NCBI RefSeq assembly: GCF_019249655.2
Contig: NZ_CP137557.1
Location: forward strand, 650,001-714,000
Origin: Segatella copri
GTDB lineage: Bacteria > Bacteroidota > Bacteroidia > Bacteroidales > Bacteroidaceae
Reading direction: 5' to 3'
Length of the DNA stretch: 64,000 nt
Shown here: positions 19,184-28,010 of the stretch, one piece after another
How positions within the stretch are numbered: the first letter of the stretch is position 1
Layout: each line of letters starts with the position of its first letter
Notes under the pieces: generated by a model
Databases searched by the model: none
What the model was told of the DNA's origin: nothing
Seen by the model: the letters and a program-made list of their open reading frames with translations, nothing else
Program-made: the position numbers and the translations under genes

Positions 19184-19191
19184 ACTTATCC
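19184..19191. repeat. IS66 target-site duplication, left copy
   Basis: ACTTATCC, repeated at 21770-21777. An 8-bp duplication is normal for IS66-family elements. Confidence 0.95.
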
Positions 19192-19237
19192 GTAAGCGGC
19201 TCCGCGTTTATACCATTGTAGTCTTCTCATTTATTCG

Positions 19238-19245
19238 TACCTTTG
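19238..19245 (+). promoter_or_regulatory. IS66 internal promoter (-7 element) for tnpA
   Basis: TACCTTTG lies 27 bp before the tnpA ATG at 19273, inside the left end of the element. Confidence 0.5.
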
Positions 19246-19272
19246 CACCATCATTTTAAAATCAAACAAATT

Positions 19273-19683
19273 ATGACAGCAAACGAACGTTTTGAGAAGG
19301 CTTGGGATTCCTTCTTAGTCTATCTGAATCGAAACCCCAAGGCCCAACTTACTCCTTTCTTGAAGGAAAGACATGTAAATCATCGCACCATGATGAACTG
19401 GATGTGCGAAAAAGGATATTCAGTTTTACGTGCCAAGCAGGAAATCCGCCAAGCCCAGGAGGCAGCCCGCAGAGAAAAAGCAGAAGCATCTGCATCAAGT
19501 ACAGGCATGATGTTCGTGCCTATGGAACCTCCTACCATAGATCTTCCTATGGAGGACCTCCTTTATGGCATAAACATAACCTTTCCAAATGGAACTTTGG
19601 TTTCCGTTAAAAAAGGATGTGCCAAGTCTGTTATGGCGTTGATGAAACTTTATGAGAAGGAGGATGCAGTATGTTTGGATTGA
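19273..19683 (+). CDS. tnpA: IS66 accessory protein TnpA
   Basis: The protein has 136 residues from the ATG at 19273. An upstream in-frame TTG at 19243 lies within the -7 box and is unlikely. The N-terminal part (ERFEKAWDSFLVYLNRNP, HVNHRTMMNWMCEKGYSV) looks like a small helix-turn-helix. The C-terminal half (GINITFPNGTLVSVKKGCAKSVMALMKLYE) matches the conserved tail of IS66 ORF1 proteins. It is needed with TnpB and TnpC for transposition. The stop overlaps the tnpB start by 13 bp, which suggests translational coupling. Confidence 0.88.
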   Translation: MTANERFEKAWDSFLVYLNRNPKAQLTPFLKERHVNHRTMMNWMCEKGYSVLRAKQEIRQAQEAARREKAEASASSTGMMFVPMEPPTIDLPMEDLLYGINITFPNGTLVSVKKGCAKSVMALMKLYEKEDAVCLD

Positions 19684-20018
19684 ATGAGAGTACCCAGTAC
19701 TATGTCTGCCAGAGATACGTACGAATGAACATGGGCATAAATGGCTTGTATCAGATAGTGAGAACCGAGATGGAACTTCCGCCACTTGGTGGTGCGGTAT
19801 TCATCTTCTTCTCCAAGAACCGCCAGCAGGTAAAAATGCTCAAGTGGGATGGCGATGGTTTCTTGCTGTACCAGAAGCGATTGGAGCGAGGAACCTTTGA
19901 ATTACCATTCTTTGACCCCAAGAACAAACAATGCAAAATGCCGTACAGGACACTATCGGCCATCATGAGCGGAATTTGCCTAAAAAGCATGAAATATAGA
20001 AAGAGACTCAATCTATAG
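19671..20018 (+). CDS. tnpB: IS66 accessory protein TnpB
   Basis: The protein has 115 residues and is a clear IS66 Orf2-like protein (MFGLNESTQYYVCQRYVRM, GGAVFIFFSKNRQQVKMLKWDGDGF, KRLERGTFELP). The FxxxxRxxxKxLxWDGxGF core and the RLExGxF motif are family signatures. It overlaps tnpA by 13 bp. The molecular role is not established, but it is required for transposition in the family. Confidence 0.95.
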   Translation: MFGLNESTQYYVCQRYVRMNMGINGLYQIVRTEMELPPLGGAVFIFFSKNRQQVKMLKWDGDGFLLYQKRLERGTFELPFFDPKNKQCKMPYRTLSAIMSGICLKSMKYRKRLNL

Positions 20019-20107
20019 TAGCGGCAGGAAAATTCTAACATATTGTACATCAATAAAATAACTAAAAATAATATATAAGAATACTTGCATATCTCGATAT
20101 TTTTTCG

Positions 20108-20115
20108 TATCTTTG
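20108..20115 (+). promoter_or_regulatory. -7 element directly before tnpC
   Basis: TATCTTTG ends 4 bp before the tnpC ATG (20120). Transcription would begin at or next to the start codon, giving a leaderless or nearly leaderless mRNA. Confidence 0.5.
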
Positions 20116-20119
20116 CACT

Positions 20120-21700
20120 ATGACAAAGGACGAAATTATAGTACTTTTGAAGGAACAACTTCAGCTTGCCAACGAACAACTTCAGCAAGCTAATACTACA
20201 GTGAGTTCGCTGACCCTACAGGTCAACGAACTCATTATACGTATAAAGTCATTAGAAGAACTACTCGTCCAGAAAGGAATCGCCATAGACAAAGCGAATC
20301 GTCAGAACAAGGCACTCGGCAAGCTCGTTTCAGGCAAGAAGTCCGAACGTCAGGAGAAGAATCCACAAGACTCGATGCCCCAGGAGGAATTTGACAAGAA
20401 GAAAAAAGAGCAGGCCGAAAAAAGAAAGGCACGCAAAAACAACGGAGCCAAGCGTGACATGCATTACGAAATGAAAGAAGTGCATGTTACGATAGATCCA
20501 GTCATGGATGCAGAGCTTTTGAAGACGTTGCGTCTCTTCGGGACTCGTACCTGTATACGTTACAGCATGGAACCCATCAAGTTCATCAAGACCGTGTATC
20601 ACATCAACACTTATACGGATGGAAGTATCATGTATCCGGGGAAGACTCCGCCGGCTCTGTTGTTGAATTCTTCCTATTCACCTTCCTTTGCAGCAGGTCT
20701 CCTGCAGATGCGATACATCTATTCCATGCCGGTAGAGCGAATTACCAAATACTTTGCCGACAATGGGTTTACGTTAAGGAAAGCTACGGCAAACAAGCTG
20801 ATTGCCAGAAGTGCCGATGTACTGGAAAACTTCTATAAGGCTATCTGCCAAGTAGTGTTGCAGCAGGATTATGTCTCGGCAGACGAGACATATCATAAAG
20901 TGCTGTTAGCCAAGACAAAGCCTACGGACAAGGGTTCGAAGAAAGGCTACCTCTGGGCTGTAAGTGCGCCTGAACTGGGACTTGTCTTCTTCGTATATGA
21001 GGATGGTTCACGTTCTGAGCAGGTCATACTTAACGTATTCTCTGATTATAAAGGTACCATACAGAGTGATGCATATGCTCCTTACCGGAAACTGGAGTCG
21101 GATGCTTATCCTGACATTATGAGAATCGCCTGCCTACAGCATGTCAAGAGAGACTTCATCGACTGCGGCAAGGAGGACAAGGATGCTCAGAAGGTCGTAG
21201 ATATCATCAACAGATTTTATCGAGAAGACAAAAAACATAAGGTTGGGGTAAATGGATGGACCGTTGAAGACCATCTTGCCTATCGGCAGTCATACGCACC
21301 AGACATTTTACAGGATTTATTGGAGAAACTGGAGGAAATATCTTCCAGGAAGGATTTGCTGCCCAAGTCTACCTTGGCGCAGGCGGTCGGCTATGCCCTT
21401 AATGAATATAATGCCATTTGTGACATCTTCAAAAGAGGTGATACGGCTCTCGATAACAACTACATTGAGAGAATCCAGAGGTACATATCACTATCAAGAA
21501 GAAACTCTATGTTCTTTGGCTCGCACGAAGGAGCAAGACGGGGAGCTATCCTATATTCTATAGCTATTTCATGCAAGTTGAATGGCATCAATCTGTTTGA
21601 ATACATTAGCGATGTCATAGAAAAGACCATTGAATGGCAACCGAATACCCCACTGGAGAAATATAGAGACTTACTTCCTGACCGATGGAAAAAGCAGTAA
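20120..21700 (+). CDS. tnpC: IS66-family DDE transposase TnpC
   Basis: The protein has 526 residues. It shows an N-terminal leucine-rich coiled coil (about 5-60), a Lys-rich zone (about 75-110), a central zinc-finger-like/HTH area, and the DDE catalytic domain. Candidate catalytic residues are D255 (SADET), D317 (IQSDAYAPY) and E450 (DNNYIERIQR). The C-terminus (EWQPNTPLEKYRDLLPDRWK) is the conserved IS66 tail. The length is normal and there is no frameshift, so the enzyme should be active. Confidence 0.97.
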   Translation: MTKDEIIVLLKEQLQLANEQLQQANTTVSSLTLQVNELIIRIKSLEELLVQKGIAIDKANRQNKALGKLVSGKKSERQEKNPQDSMPQEEFDKKKKEQAEKRKARKNNGAKRDMHYEMKEVHVTIDPVMDAELLKTLRLFGTRTCIRYSMEPIKFIKTVYHINTYTDGSIMYPGKTPPALLLNSSYSPSFAAGLLQMRYIYSMPVERITKYFADNGFTLRKATANKLIARSADVLENFYKAICQVVLQQDYVSADETYHKVLLAKTKPTDKGSKKGYLWAVSAPELGLVFFVYEDGSRSEQVILNVFSDYKGTIQSDAYAPYRKLESDAYPDIMRIACLQHVKRDFIDCGKEDKDAQKVVDIINRFYREDKKHKVGVNGWTVEDHLAYRQSYAPDILQDLLEKLEEISSRKDLLPKSTLAQAVGYALNEYNAICDIFKRGDTALDNNYIERIQRYISLSRRNSMFFGSHEGARRGAILYSIAISCKLNGINLFEYISDVIEKTIEWQPNTPLEKYRDLLPDRWKKQ

Positions 21701-21769
21701 CAGCATTTGTTTAATCAGCTGTTACTACTTTTTTTGAATTATGCAAGGTATAAACGCGGAGCCGTTTAC

Positions 21770-21777
21770 ACTTATCC
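21770..21777. repeat. IS66 target-site duplication, right copy
   Basis: ACTTATCC, identical to 19184-19191. Confidence 0.95.
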
Positions 21778-21859
21778 CGAAAATGTAGATGATTTAGTAA
21801 GAATTACCAATGATTATGTCGAAATTATTGAGTTGAACAATGAGTTTAATGATGATTAA

Positions 21860-22178
21860 AAGGCTATGATATATGCTGGTTTGATGGTGTTAATCTATAG
21901 TCCTCAAATTTGGGATGGGTTCGAATAAGTTATACTTAAATGGGATTTCAGGCGAGTGTAGTGCAAAAATGGCACTGCACTCGCTTATACTTTGTAGCCT
22001 TAATAGAGATATTTCTATCTATTTTTTACATTTTGTCTACTTTTTCTTACTACAAATAGAAAAAAGTGCATATTTTTGCAGATTTTATGCAAAAAAAGAT
22101 AATATTTCATATTTTTATTGTAATTTTGCAGCCGATATCACAATATTACATAATAATTTTAAATTAAGACGAGAAATT
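21860..22178. promoter_or_regulatory. Upstream region of the Sus-like operon
   Basis: This 319-bp stretch has no gene. It holds hairpin element copy 2 (21952-21995) and two candidate -7 boxes, TATTTTTG at 22071-22078 and TAATTTTG at 22121-22128. No well-spaced TTTG (-33) was found for either, so an alternative sigma factor or an activator may be needed. Coding frames open here ahead of the SusC ATG, but they precede the likely start and lack a signal sequence. Confidence 0.55.
21952..21995. repeat. Hairpin repeat element, copy 2
   Basis: GCGAGTGTAGTGC and GCACTGCACTCGC pair with one mismatch, followed by TTATACTTTGT. The last 24 bp are identical to copy 1 at 16584-16626, in the same orientation. 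Here it precedes the SusC operon. Confidence 0.6.
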
Positions 22179-25100
22179 ATGGAAAAAAGACTCTCGCTCT
22201 TCTTTGTTTGTCTCTTGATGAGCATCGGAGCTGCGTTTGCCCAGATTGACGTATCTGGAACCGTAATATCTGCGGAAGACAATGAACCGGTTATCGGTGC
22301 CTCTGTCCTGATTTCAGGAGGAGCTGCCAGTAAGGGTACAGTCACGGATATTGACGGTAAATTTAAACTGAATGTTCCTAACGGAACTAAACTCGTGTTT
22401 AGCTACGTGGGAATGAAAAGTCAGACATTGGCTGCTACTGCCAACATGAAGGTGGTACTTCGTCCTGAAGCACAGTTGCAGGAAGTGGTGGTGACTGGTT
22501 TGCAGAAAACTGACCGCCGCCTCTTTACCGGTGCTACCGACCGAGTAAATGCCGAGGAAGCTAAATTGAATGGTGTTGCCGACATCAGCCGCTCTCTTGA
22601 GGGTCGTGCTGCCGGTGTATCCGTGCAGAACGTGAGTGGTACCTTTGGTTCTGCTCCGAAGATCCGTGTGCGTGGTGCAACATCTATCTATGGTTCATCC
22701 AAGCCTCTTTGGGTGGTGGATGGCGTTATCATGGAGGATGTATCCGACGTGAGTGCCGACGACCTGGCTTCTGGTGATCCGGAGACCCTGATTTCTTCTG
22801 CCATCGCAGGATTGAACTCTGATGATATCGAAAGTTTCCAGATCCTGAAGGATGGTTCCGCTACATCTATATATGGTGCGCGCGCGATGGCAGGTGTCAT
22901 CGTCGTTACTACCAAGAAGGGTAAGCAGGGACAGGCTCACCTGAACTATACCGGTGAGTTTACTACCCGCCTGATCCCGTCTTACGGCAATTTCGATATT
23001 CTCAACTCTCAGGACCAGATGGCCATCTACAAGGAGTTGAAGGATAAGGGATGGCTCAATCTTTCTGATATCCTCAATGGCAGCGACTATGGTGTATACG
23101 GAAAGATGTATGAACTGATCAACACCTACAACAGCACCACTGGTATGTTTGGTCTCGCCAACACCCAGGAGGCTCAGAATGCCTACCTGCAGCAGGCGGA
23201 GTATCGCAATACCAACTGGTTTAAGCAGCTTTTCTCTTCTGCCATCATGCAGAACCACTCTGTTAGCTTGAGCGGCGGTACCGAGAAGAGTAACTACTAC
23301 GCTTCACTTTCTGCCATGGTTGACCCAGGATGGTACAAGGACAGCAAGGTGAACCGTTATACCGTGAGCATGAATATGACCCATCATATTCTGGATAATC
23401 TCTCTGTCAACTTGATTGGTGGCGGTTCTTACCGTAAACAGAAGGCACCAGGTACTCTGGGACAGGATGTGGACGTGGTATCAGGTCAGGTGAAGCGTGA
23501 TTTCGATATCAACCCATACTCTTACGCCCTGAACACATCACGTGCGCTGGATCCTTATACTTATTATCATGCCAACTATGCAGCATTCAACATCCTGCAT
23601 GAGCTGGAGAGCAACTACATCGACCTGAACGTGGCTGATGCCAAGTTCCAGCTGGAGTTGAAGTGGAAGCCTTTCAAGGATCTGGAACTCTCTACACTGG
23701 GTGCCATCAAGTATAGCACTTCTTCGCAGGAGCACAACATTCTGGAGGATTCAAACCAGGCGTTGGCTTACCGCGCCATGGACAACTCGCTGATACGTGA
23801 TGCCAACAAGCTGCTCTTCCTTGATAAGACCAACCTCTATGCCTTGCCAGTATCCGTGTTGAAGCAGGGTGGTATCTATCAGCGTACAGAAAACCGTATG
23901 GTGGACTATGACTTCCGTGCCACAGCCAACTACAACCATACTTTTGCACAGAAGCACATCGTCAACCTCTTTGGTGGTCTTGAAACTACCGGCATCAGCC
24001 GTAACCGCACCTGGTTTAACGGATGGGGTATGAACTACCGTGGTGAGACAGCTTACTTCGAGTATCTCTATTTCAAGAAGTTGGACCAGGAGAACTCAAA
24101 CTATTACAGCTTGCGCAACACCGATTCACGTAGTGCCGCATTCTATGCCAATGCAACCTATTCTTTCAATGGCAAGTATGTAGTGAACGGAACATTCCGC
24201 TATGAAGGTTCTAACCAGATGGGTCGTACTACAAAGGCACGTTGGATGCCTACATGGAACGTGTCTGGTGCCTGGAACGTACACGAGGAGAGCTTCTTCC
24301 CTAAGCTCAAGCCATTGTCAAGCCTCACCTTCCGTGTGTCTTACAGTTTGACAGGTACTCCTCCTGATGCATCTTACTGCAGTGCGCTCACCAAGCTCTC
24401 GATGAATACCCTTTATCGTCCTACTACTTCCGACAAGGAGTTGGGATTCGTAGTGGCAGCACTCGGAAATGATGAGCTTACCTACGAGAAGAAGCACGAG
24501 TTCAACTTCGGTGTGGATGCAGGTTTCTTCAATAACCGTCTGAACGTGACATTCGATGTATATCAGCGTCGCAACTTCGATGAGATTGCTCCTGCCGTTC
24601 ACCAGCTTTATAGCAAAGTCTATGTCAATGTGGGTTCCATGAAGTCATGGGGTGAGGAGTTGAGCATCTCTTCTACCAACGTGAAGACCAACGATTTCAG
24701 CTGGCAGACCAGTCTGATCTACTCTCACAACCGCACGAAGATTACCGACCTCTTCAATCAGGGTCGCGTCATCGACCTGGTTCAGGGTAACGGTTTTGCG
24801 AAGCAGGGTTATCCAGCCCGTGCCTTGTTCTCAATCCCATTCGTGGGCATCAACGAGAAGGGATATCCAGTATGCATCAACGAGAAGGGCCAGGCTACCG
24901 TGGGTGACCTCAACTTCCAGAATCGTGACAATACGGACTATCTGATTTACGAGGGTTCTACAGACCCTATCTACAATGGTTCCCTGGGTAACACCTTTAA
25001 CTATAAGGGCTTCCATCTGAACCTGTTCCTTACATACGCCTTCGGCAACGTGGTGCGCCTTGACCCGGTTTTCAAAGCCAAGTATAACGACTTGACATCA

Positions 25101-25484
25101 ATGACCCACAACTTCAAGAACCGTTGGATGCAGCCTGGTGATGAGAGTGTTACCAATGTGCCTGGTGTACTGAGCCGTTATGAGTATGAGCAGAACCATA
25201 CATTGCTGGCCACAGCCTACAATGCCTACAACTATACTTCTGTGCGTACAGCCAAGGGTGACTTCATCCGCCTGAAGGAGATTTCACTGGCATACGACTT
25301 CCCACACCGCTGGTTCGAGAACTCACCAGTGAACAACATCTCATTGAAGCTTCAGGCTACCAACCTCATGCTGCTCTATGCAGACAAGAAGCTGAACGGT
25401 CAGGATCCTGAGTTCATGAATGCGGGTGGTGTGGCTTCGCCAATGCCAAAGCAGTTTACTCTTACATTGAAACTTGGACTTTAA
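22179..25484 (+). CDS. SusC/RagA-family TonB-linked outer membrane protein
   Basis: The protein has 1,101 residues from the ATG at 22179. The signal peptide ends AFA21-Q22. A CarboxypepD_reg-like domain (about 22-105: VSGTVISAEDNEPVIGASV) is followed by the TonB plug (IRVRGATSIYGSSKPLWVVDG, LKDGSATSIYGARAMAGVI) and a 22-strand-type barrel ending TLTLKLGL. It forms the import channel with the SusD protein encoded 18 bp downstream. It is the first gene of an operon that also encodes two metallopeptidases, so peptide import of the RagAB kind is a reasonable guess. It shows residual similarity in the signal and plug regions to the porin at the left edge. Confidence 0.96.
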   Translation: MEKRLSLFFVCLLMSIGAAFAQIDVSGTVISAEDNEPVIGASVLISGGAASKGTVTDIDGKFKLNVPNGTKLVFSYVGMKSQTLAATANMKVVLRPEAQLQEVVVTGLQKTDRRLFTGATDRVNAEEAKLNGVADISRSLEGRAAGVSVQNVSGTFGSAPKIRVRGATSIYGSSKPLWVVDGVIMEDVSDVSADDLASGDPETLISSAIAGLNSDDIESFQILKDGSATSIYGARAMAGVIVVTTKKGKQGQAHLNYTGEFTTRLIPSYGNFDILNSQDQMAIYKELKDKGWLNLSDILNGSDYGVYGKMYELINTYNSTTGMFGLANTQEAQNAYLQQAEYRNTNWFKQLFSSAIMQNHSVSLSGGTEKSNYYASLSAMVDPGWYKDSKVNRYTVSMNMTHHILDNLSVNLIGGGSYRKQKAPGTLGQDVDVVSGQVKRDFDINPYSYALNTSRALDPYTYYHANYAAFNILHELESNYIDLNVADAKFQLELKWKPFKDLELSTLGAIKYSTSSQEHNILEDSNQALAYRAMDNSLIRDANKLLFLDKTNLYALPVSVLKQGGIYQRTENRMVDYDFRATANYNHTFAQKHIVNLFGGLETTGISRNRTWFNGWGMNYRGETAYFEYLYFKKLDQENSNYYSLRNTDSRSAAFYANATYSFNGKYVVNGTFRYEGSNQMGRTTKARWMPTWNVSGAWNVHEESFFPKLKPLSSLTFRVSYSLTGTPPDASYCSALTKLSMNTLYRPTTSDKELGFVVAALGNDELTYEKKHEFNFGVDAGFFNNRLNVTFDVYQRRNFDEIAPAVHQLYSKVYVNVGSMKSWGEELSISSTNVKTNDFSWQTSLIYSHNRTKITDLFNQGRVIDLVQGNGFAKQGYPARALFSIPFVGINEKGYPVCINEKGQATVGDLNFQNRDNTDYLIYEGSTDPIYNGSLGNTFNYKGFHLNLFLTYAFGNVVRLDPVFKAKYNDLTSMTHNFKNRWMQPGDESVTNVPGVLSRYEYEQNHTLLATAYNAYNYTSVRTAKGDFIRLKEISLAYDFPHRWFENSPVNNISLKLQATNLMLLYADKKLNGQDPEFMNAGGVASPMPKQFTLTLKLGL

Positions 25485-25502
25485 TTATTGTAGAAAATAA
25501 AA

Positions 25503-27080
25503 ATGAAAATAAAGAAATTATATATCGCCATTGTAGCGTTGGCACTGTCGGCTGGCATGACTTCCTGCAACGATTATCTGGACAAGCAGCCAGATAGCCG
25601 TCTGGACCTGCAGAGCCCTACCGATGTGTCGAAGCTTCTGGTTAATGCCTACCCACAGGTGCATCCAGCCTATCTGCTGGAGATGTATTCTGACAATACC
25701 GATTGTAACCTGAATACCGGTTGGGATGCTGCCAGTCGTTTCCAGCAGCAGGCATACGAATGGGACGACATTACAGAAACCAGTGATTATGAGGCTCCTT
25801 CTACTTATTGGTCAACCTACTATGATGCCGTCACCACAGCCAATATCGCTTTGGAACACATCAACAGTCAGGCAGACCAGAGCTCTTATTCTGCCCAAAA
25901 GGGTGAGGCGCTCCTGTGCCGTGCCTATGCCATGTTCCAGATGGCCAATGTATTCTGCATGGCTTATGATGAGACCACAGCAGCCACAGACCTGGGTCTC
26001 CCTTACCCTGAGGTGGTTGAGACCAATGTACACGTGAAGTACGACCGTGGTACCCTTGCCGAACTCTATGCCAAGATTGACAAGGATTTGCAGGAAGGCT
26101 TGAAGCTGGTAGGTTCTACCTACGACAAGCCAAAGTTCCACTTCACATCAACTTCTGCTGCCGCTTTCGCAGCCCGTTTCTACCTCTATTACCAGAAGTA
26201 TGACAAGGCTGTGGAGTATGCCAACAAGGTATTGGGCAGCAACGCCAAGGGTATGCTGAGAGACTGGAATGCATGGGGATCGCTTTCTGCCAACAAGCAG
26301 ATTCAGCCTAATGCCTACATCGGGTCATCTGTGAAGGCAAACCTGCTGCTGCAGGTGGTTGCTTCTGAATGGGGAGCCATCGGAGGTCCGTTCCAGTATG
26401 GTGACAAGTATGCACACAGTGCCATCGTAGCAACCAAGGAAACCGTTCAGTCAGAAGGTCCTTGGGGCATCAGCGACAAGGTGTTCAACTACACCGTGTT
26501 CTCTAATGCATCTCTTTCAAAGTATATCGTACGTAAGATTCCTTACGATTTTGAGTATGCTGATATCCAGGCAGGTATCGGTACTCCTCACGCAGTATAT
26601 GCAGAGTTTACAGCCGATGAGACCCTGCTCGTAAGAGCAGAGGCACAGGCATTGCTCGGTCATTATGCAGAGGCTCTGAACGATTTGAACACCGAGTTGG
26701 CTGCCTTCTCAAAGACGGGCGTGCAGCTTACCCTGGATGACGTGAAGAAGTTCTACAGCGATGCAGTTACCGCTTATTACACTCCAGAGAAGCCAACTCC
26801 ACGCAAGGCATTCCACACCAGCTTCGCCATCGACAAGGATACAGAGGAGCCTATGCTGCAGTGCATCCTTCACCTGCGCCGAATCATGACAGTTCACGAG
26901 GGCTTGCGCATGCAGGATGTGAAGCGCTACGGCATCACCATCTATCGCCGTGACGTGAAGAGCAACTACAAGATTACAGACATCACCGACACCATGGAGG
27001 CACGCGACCCACGTCTCGCCATCCAGTTGCCACAGGATGTAATCACTGCAGGTGTTACACCAAACCCTCGCAATAAGTAA
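25503..27080 (+). CDS. SusD/RagB-family nutrient-binding outer membrane lipoprotein
   Basis: The protein has 525 residues. The lipoprotein signal ends GMTSC22, followed by NDYLDKQPDSRLDL, the typical SusD start. Helical TPR-like regions carry the family features (QQAYEWDDITETSDY, GEALLCRAYAMFQMANVF, TADETLLVRAEAQALLG, LRRIMTVHEGLRMQDVKRYGI). SusD sits on the outer face of the SusC channel and traps the substrate. It is 18 bp after susC and is followed by the metallohydrolase lipoprotein. The ligand is unknown. Confidence 0.95.
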   Translation: MKIKKLYIAIVALALSAGMTSCNDYLDKQPDSRLDLQSPTDVSKLLVNAYPQVHPAYLLEMYSDNTDCNLNTGWDAASRFQQQAYEWDDITETSDYEAPSTYWSTYYDAVTTANIALEHINSQADQSSYSAQKGEALLCRAYAMFQMANVFCMAYDETTAATDLGLPYPEVVETNVHVKYDRGTLAELYAKIDKDLQEGLKLVGSTYDKPKFHFTSTSAAAFAARFYLYYQKYDKAVEYANKVLGSNAKGMLRDWNAWGSLSANKQIQPNAYIGSSVKANLLLQVVASEWGAIGGPFQYGDKYAHSAIVATKETVQSEGPWGISDKVFNYTVFSNASLSKYIVRKIPYDFEYADIQAGIGTPHAVYAEFTADETLLVRAEAQALLGHYAEALNDLNTELAAFSKTGVQLTLDDVKKFYSDAVTAYYTPEKPTPRKAFHTSFAIDKDTEEPMLQCILHLRRIMTVHEGLRMQDVKRYGITIYRRDVKSNYKITDITDTMEARDPRLAIQLPQDVITAGVTPNPRNK

Positions 27081-27104
27081 AAAAACATAAAGTAATAGTA
27101 AGAA

Positions 27105-28001
27105 ATGAAACATTATATATATATGTTGATGTTGGCATTGGTGATGGGCCTGGGCTTCGTGTCTTGCTCAGACAATGACCCGGACGATCCAACCATCTTC
27201 CCTGTTACCTCTCCGCAGAGAGACAACCTGGACTTGTGGTTGCAGAAGAACTACACCAGTCCTTACAACATCGATTTCAAGTATAAGATGGAGGACATCG
27301 AGTCTGACTATACTTATACCCTGACTCCAGCCGACTCGGCAAAGTCTGCCAAGCTGGCTATCATCATCAAGTATCTCTGGCTCGATTCATACGCCGAGGT
27401 GCTGGGTCCTGATTTCGTGAAGCACAATGTGCCAAGAGTGATTCACCTGATTGGTAGTCCGGCTTACAACAGCAACGGAACCATAGTTCTGGGTACTGCC
27501 GAGGGCGGCTTGAAGGTAACACTCTACATGGTGAACAACCTGACCGATGCCATGCTTGAGAGCTATGCATCGATGACTCAGTATTACTTCCACACCATGC
27601 ACCACGAGTTCACCCACATCCTGAACCAGAAGAAGCCTTACGACACATCTTATAACAAGATTACCGAGTCGGGCTACGTGAGTGGTAACTGGTATCAGAT
27701 ACCAGATTCTGTGGCTCACGGCAAGGGCTTTGTTACCCCATACGCCATGTCAGAGGGCTTGGAGGACTTTGCCGAGATGCTGTCTACCTATATCACTTAT
27801 ACTCCTGAGCAGTGGCAGGCTATCCTCGACGATGCTCAGAAGGTAGGTGGCGACGAGGCTGTATCTGCATTGAACCAGAAGCTTAACATCGTGAAAAACT
27901 ACATGCTGGATTCATGGGACGTGAATATCGATGTATTGCGTGCAGCCATCCTGCGTAGAGGCAGTGAGTTGAGTTCTTTGGATTTGGAACATTTAAAATA
28001 G
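27105..28001 (+). CDS. Substrate import-associated zinc metallohydrolase lipoprotein
   Basis: The protein has 298 residues. The lipoprotein signal ends FVSC21, followed by SDNDPDDP, an acid-rich stretch that fits the Bacteroidota surface-lipoprotein signal. A zincin motif HEFTH is at H167-E168-H171 (MHHEFTHILNQKKPYD). This matches the family of HExxH lipoproteins found next to SusC/SusD pairs (TIGR04549-like, putative zinc-binding metallopeptidase). It is expected to trim peptides at the cell surface before uptake. EGLEDFAEML (about 228-237) may carry a further metal ligand. Confidence 0.9.
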   Translation: MKHYIYMLMLALVMGLGFVSCSDNDPDDPTIFPVTSPQRDNLDLWLQKNYTSPYNIDFKYKMEDIESDYTYTLTPADSAKSAKLAIIIKYLWLDSYAEVLGPDFVKHNVPRVIHLIGSPAYNSNGTIVLGTAEGGLKVTLYMVNNLTDAMLESYASMTQYYFHTMHHEFTHILNQKKPYDTSYNKITESGYVSGNWYQIPDSVAHGKGFVTPYAMSEGLEDFAEMLSTYITYTPEQWQAILDDAQKVGGDEAVSALNQKLNIVKNYMLDSWDVNIDVLRAAILRRGSELSSLDLEHLK

Positions 28002-28010
28002 AATAGATTT

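Larger units (their letters stand above)
19192..21769 (+). mobile_element. IS66-family insertion sequence, complete (2,578 bp)
   Basis: The terminal inverted repeats are 23 bp with one mismatch: 19192-19214 and 21747-21769, beginning GTAA(G/A)CGGCTCCGC. The GTAA tips and 8-bp ACTTATCC target duplication (19184-19191 and 21770-21777) are family hallmarks. It carries the usual three genes tnpA, tnpB and tnpC in one direction. All three frames are intact and the repeats are near-perfect, so the element looks recent and possibly still active. It lies in the same direction as the gene it interrupts. Confidence 0.97.
18851..21859 (+). pseudogene. Small surface lipoprotein gene split by an IS66-family insertion
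   Basis: The 5' part (18851-19191) encodes MKKIMFLFSMMFAIMLAMSSC, a lipoprotein signal with lipid-accepting C21, followed by acidic residues (SAEEPELSE) that resemble the Bacteroidota surface-export signal. The insertion makes the frame end at a TAA inside the element (19193-19195). The 3' part resumes at 21778-21859 (ENVDDLVRITNDYVEIIELNNEFNDD, stop at 21857-21859). Joining 18851-19191 with 21778-21859 and dropping one 8-bp target copy gives an uninterrupted 140-residue frame. The truncated product (115 aa) lacks only the last 26 residues, so partial function is possible. I do not recognise the family. It is divergent from, and probably controlled by, the LytTR system. Confidence 0.9.

Noticed and set aside
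21915..22178. Longer N-terminus for the second SusC protein
   Set aside because: The added 88 residues precede the candidate promoters and bury the signal peptide that starts at 22179.
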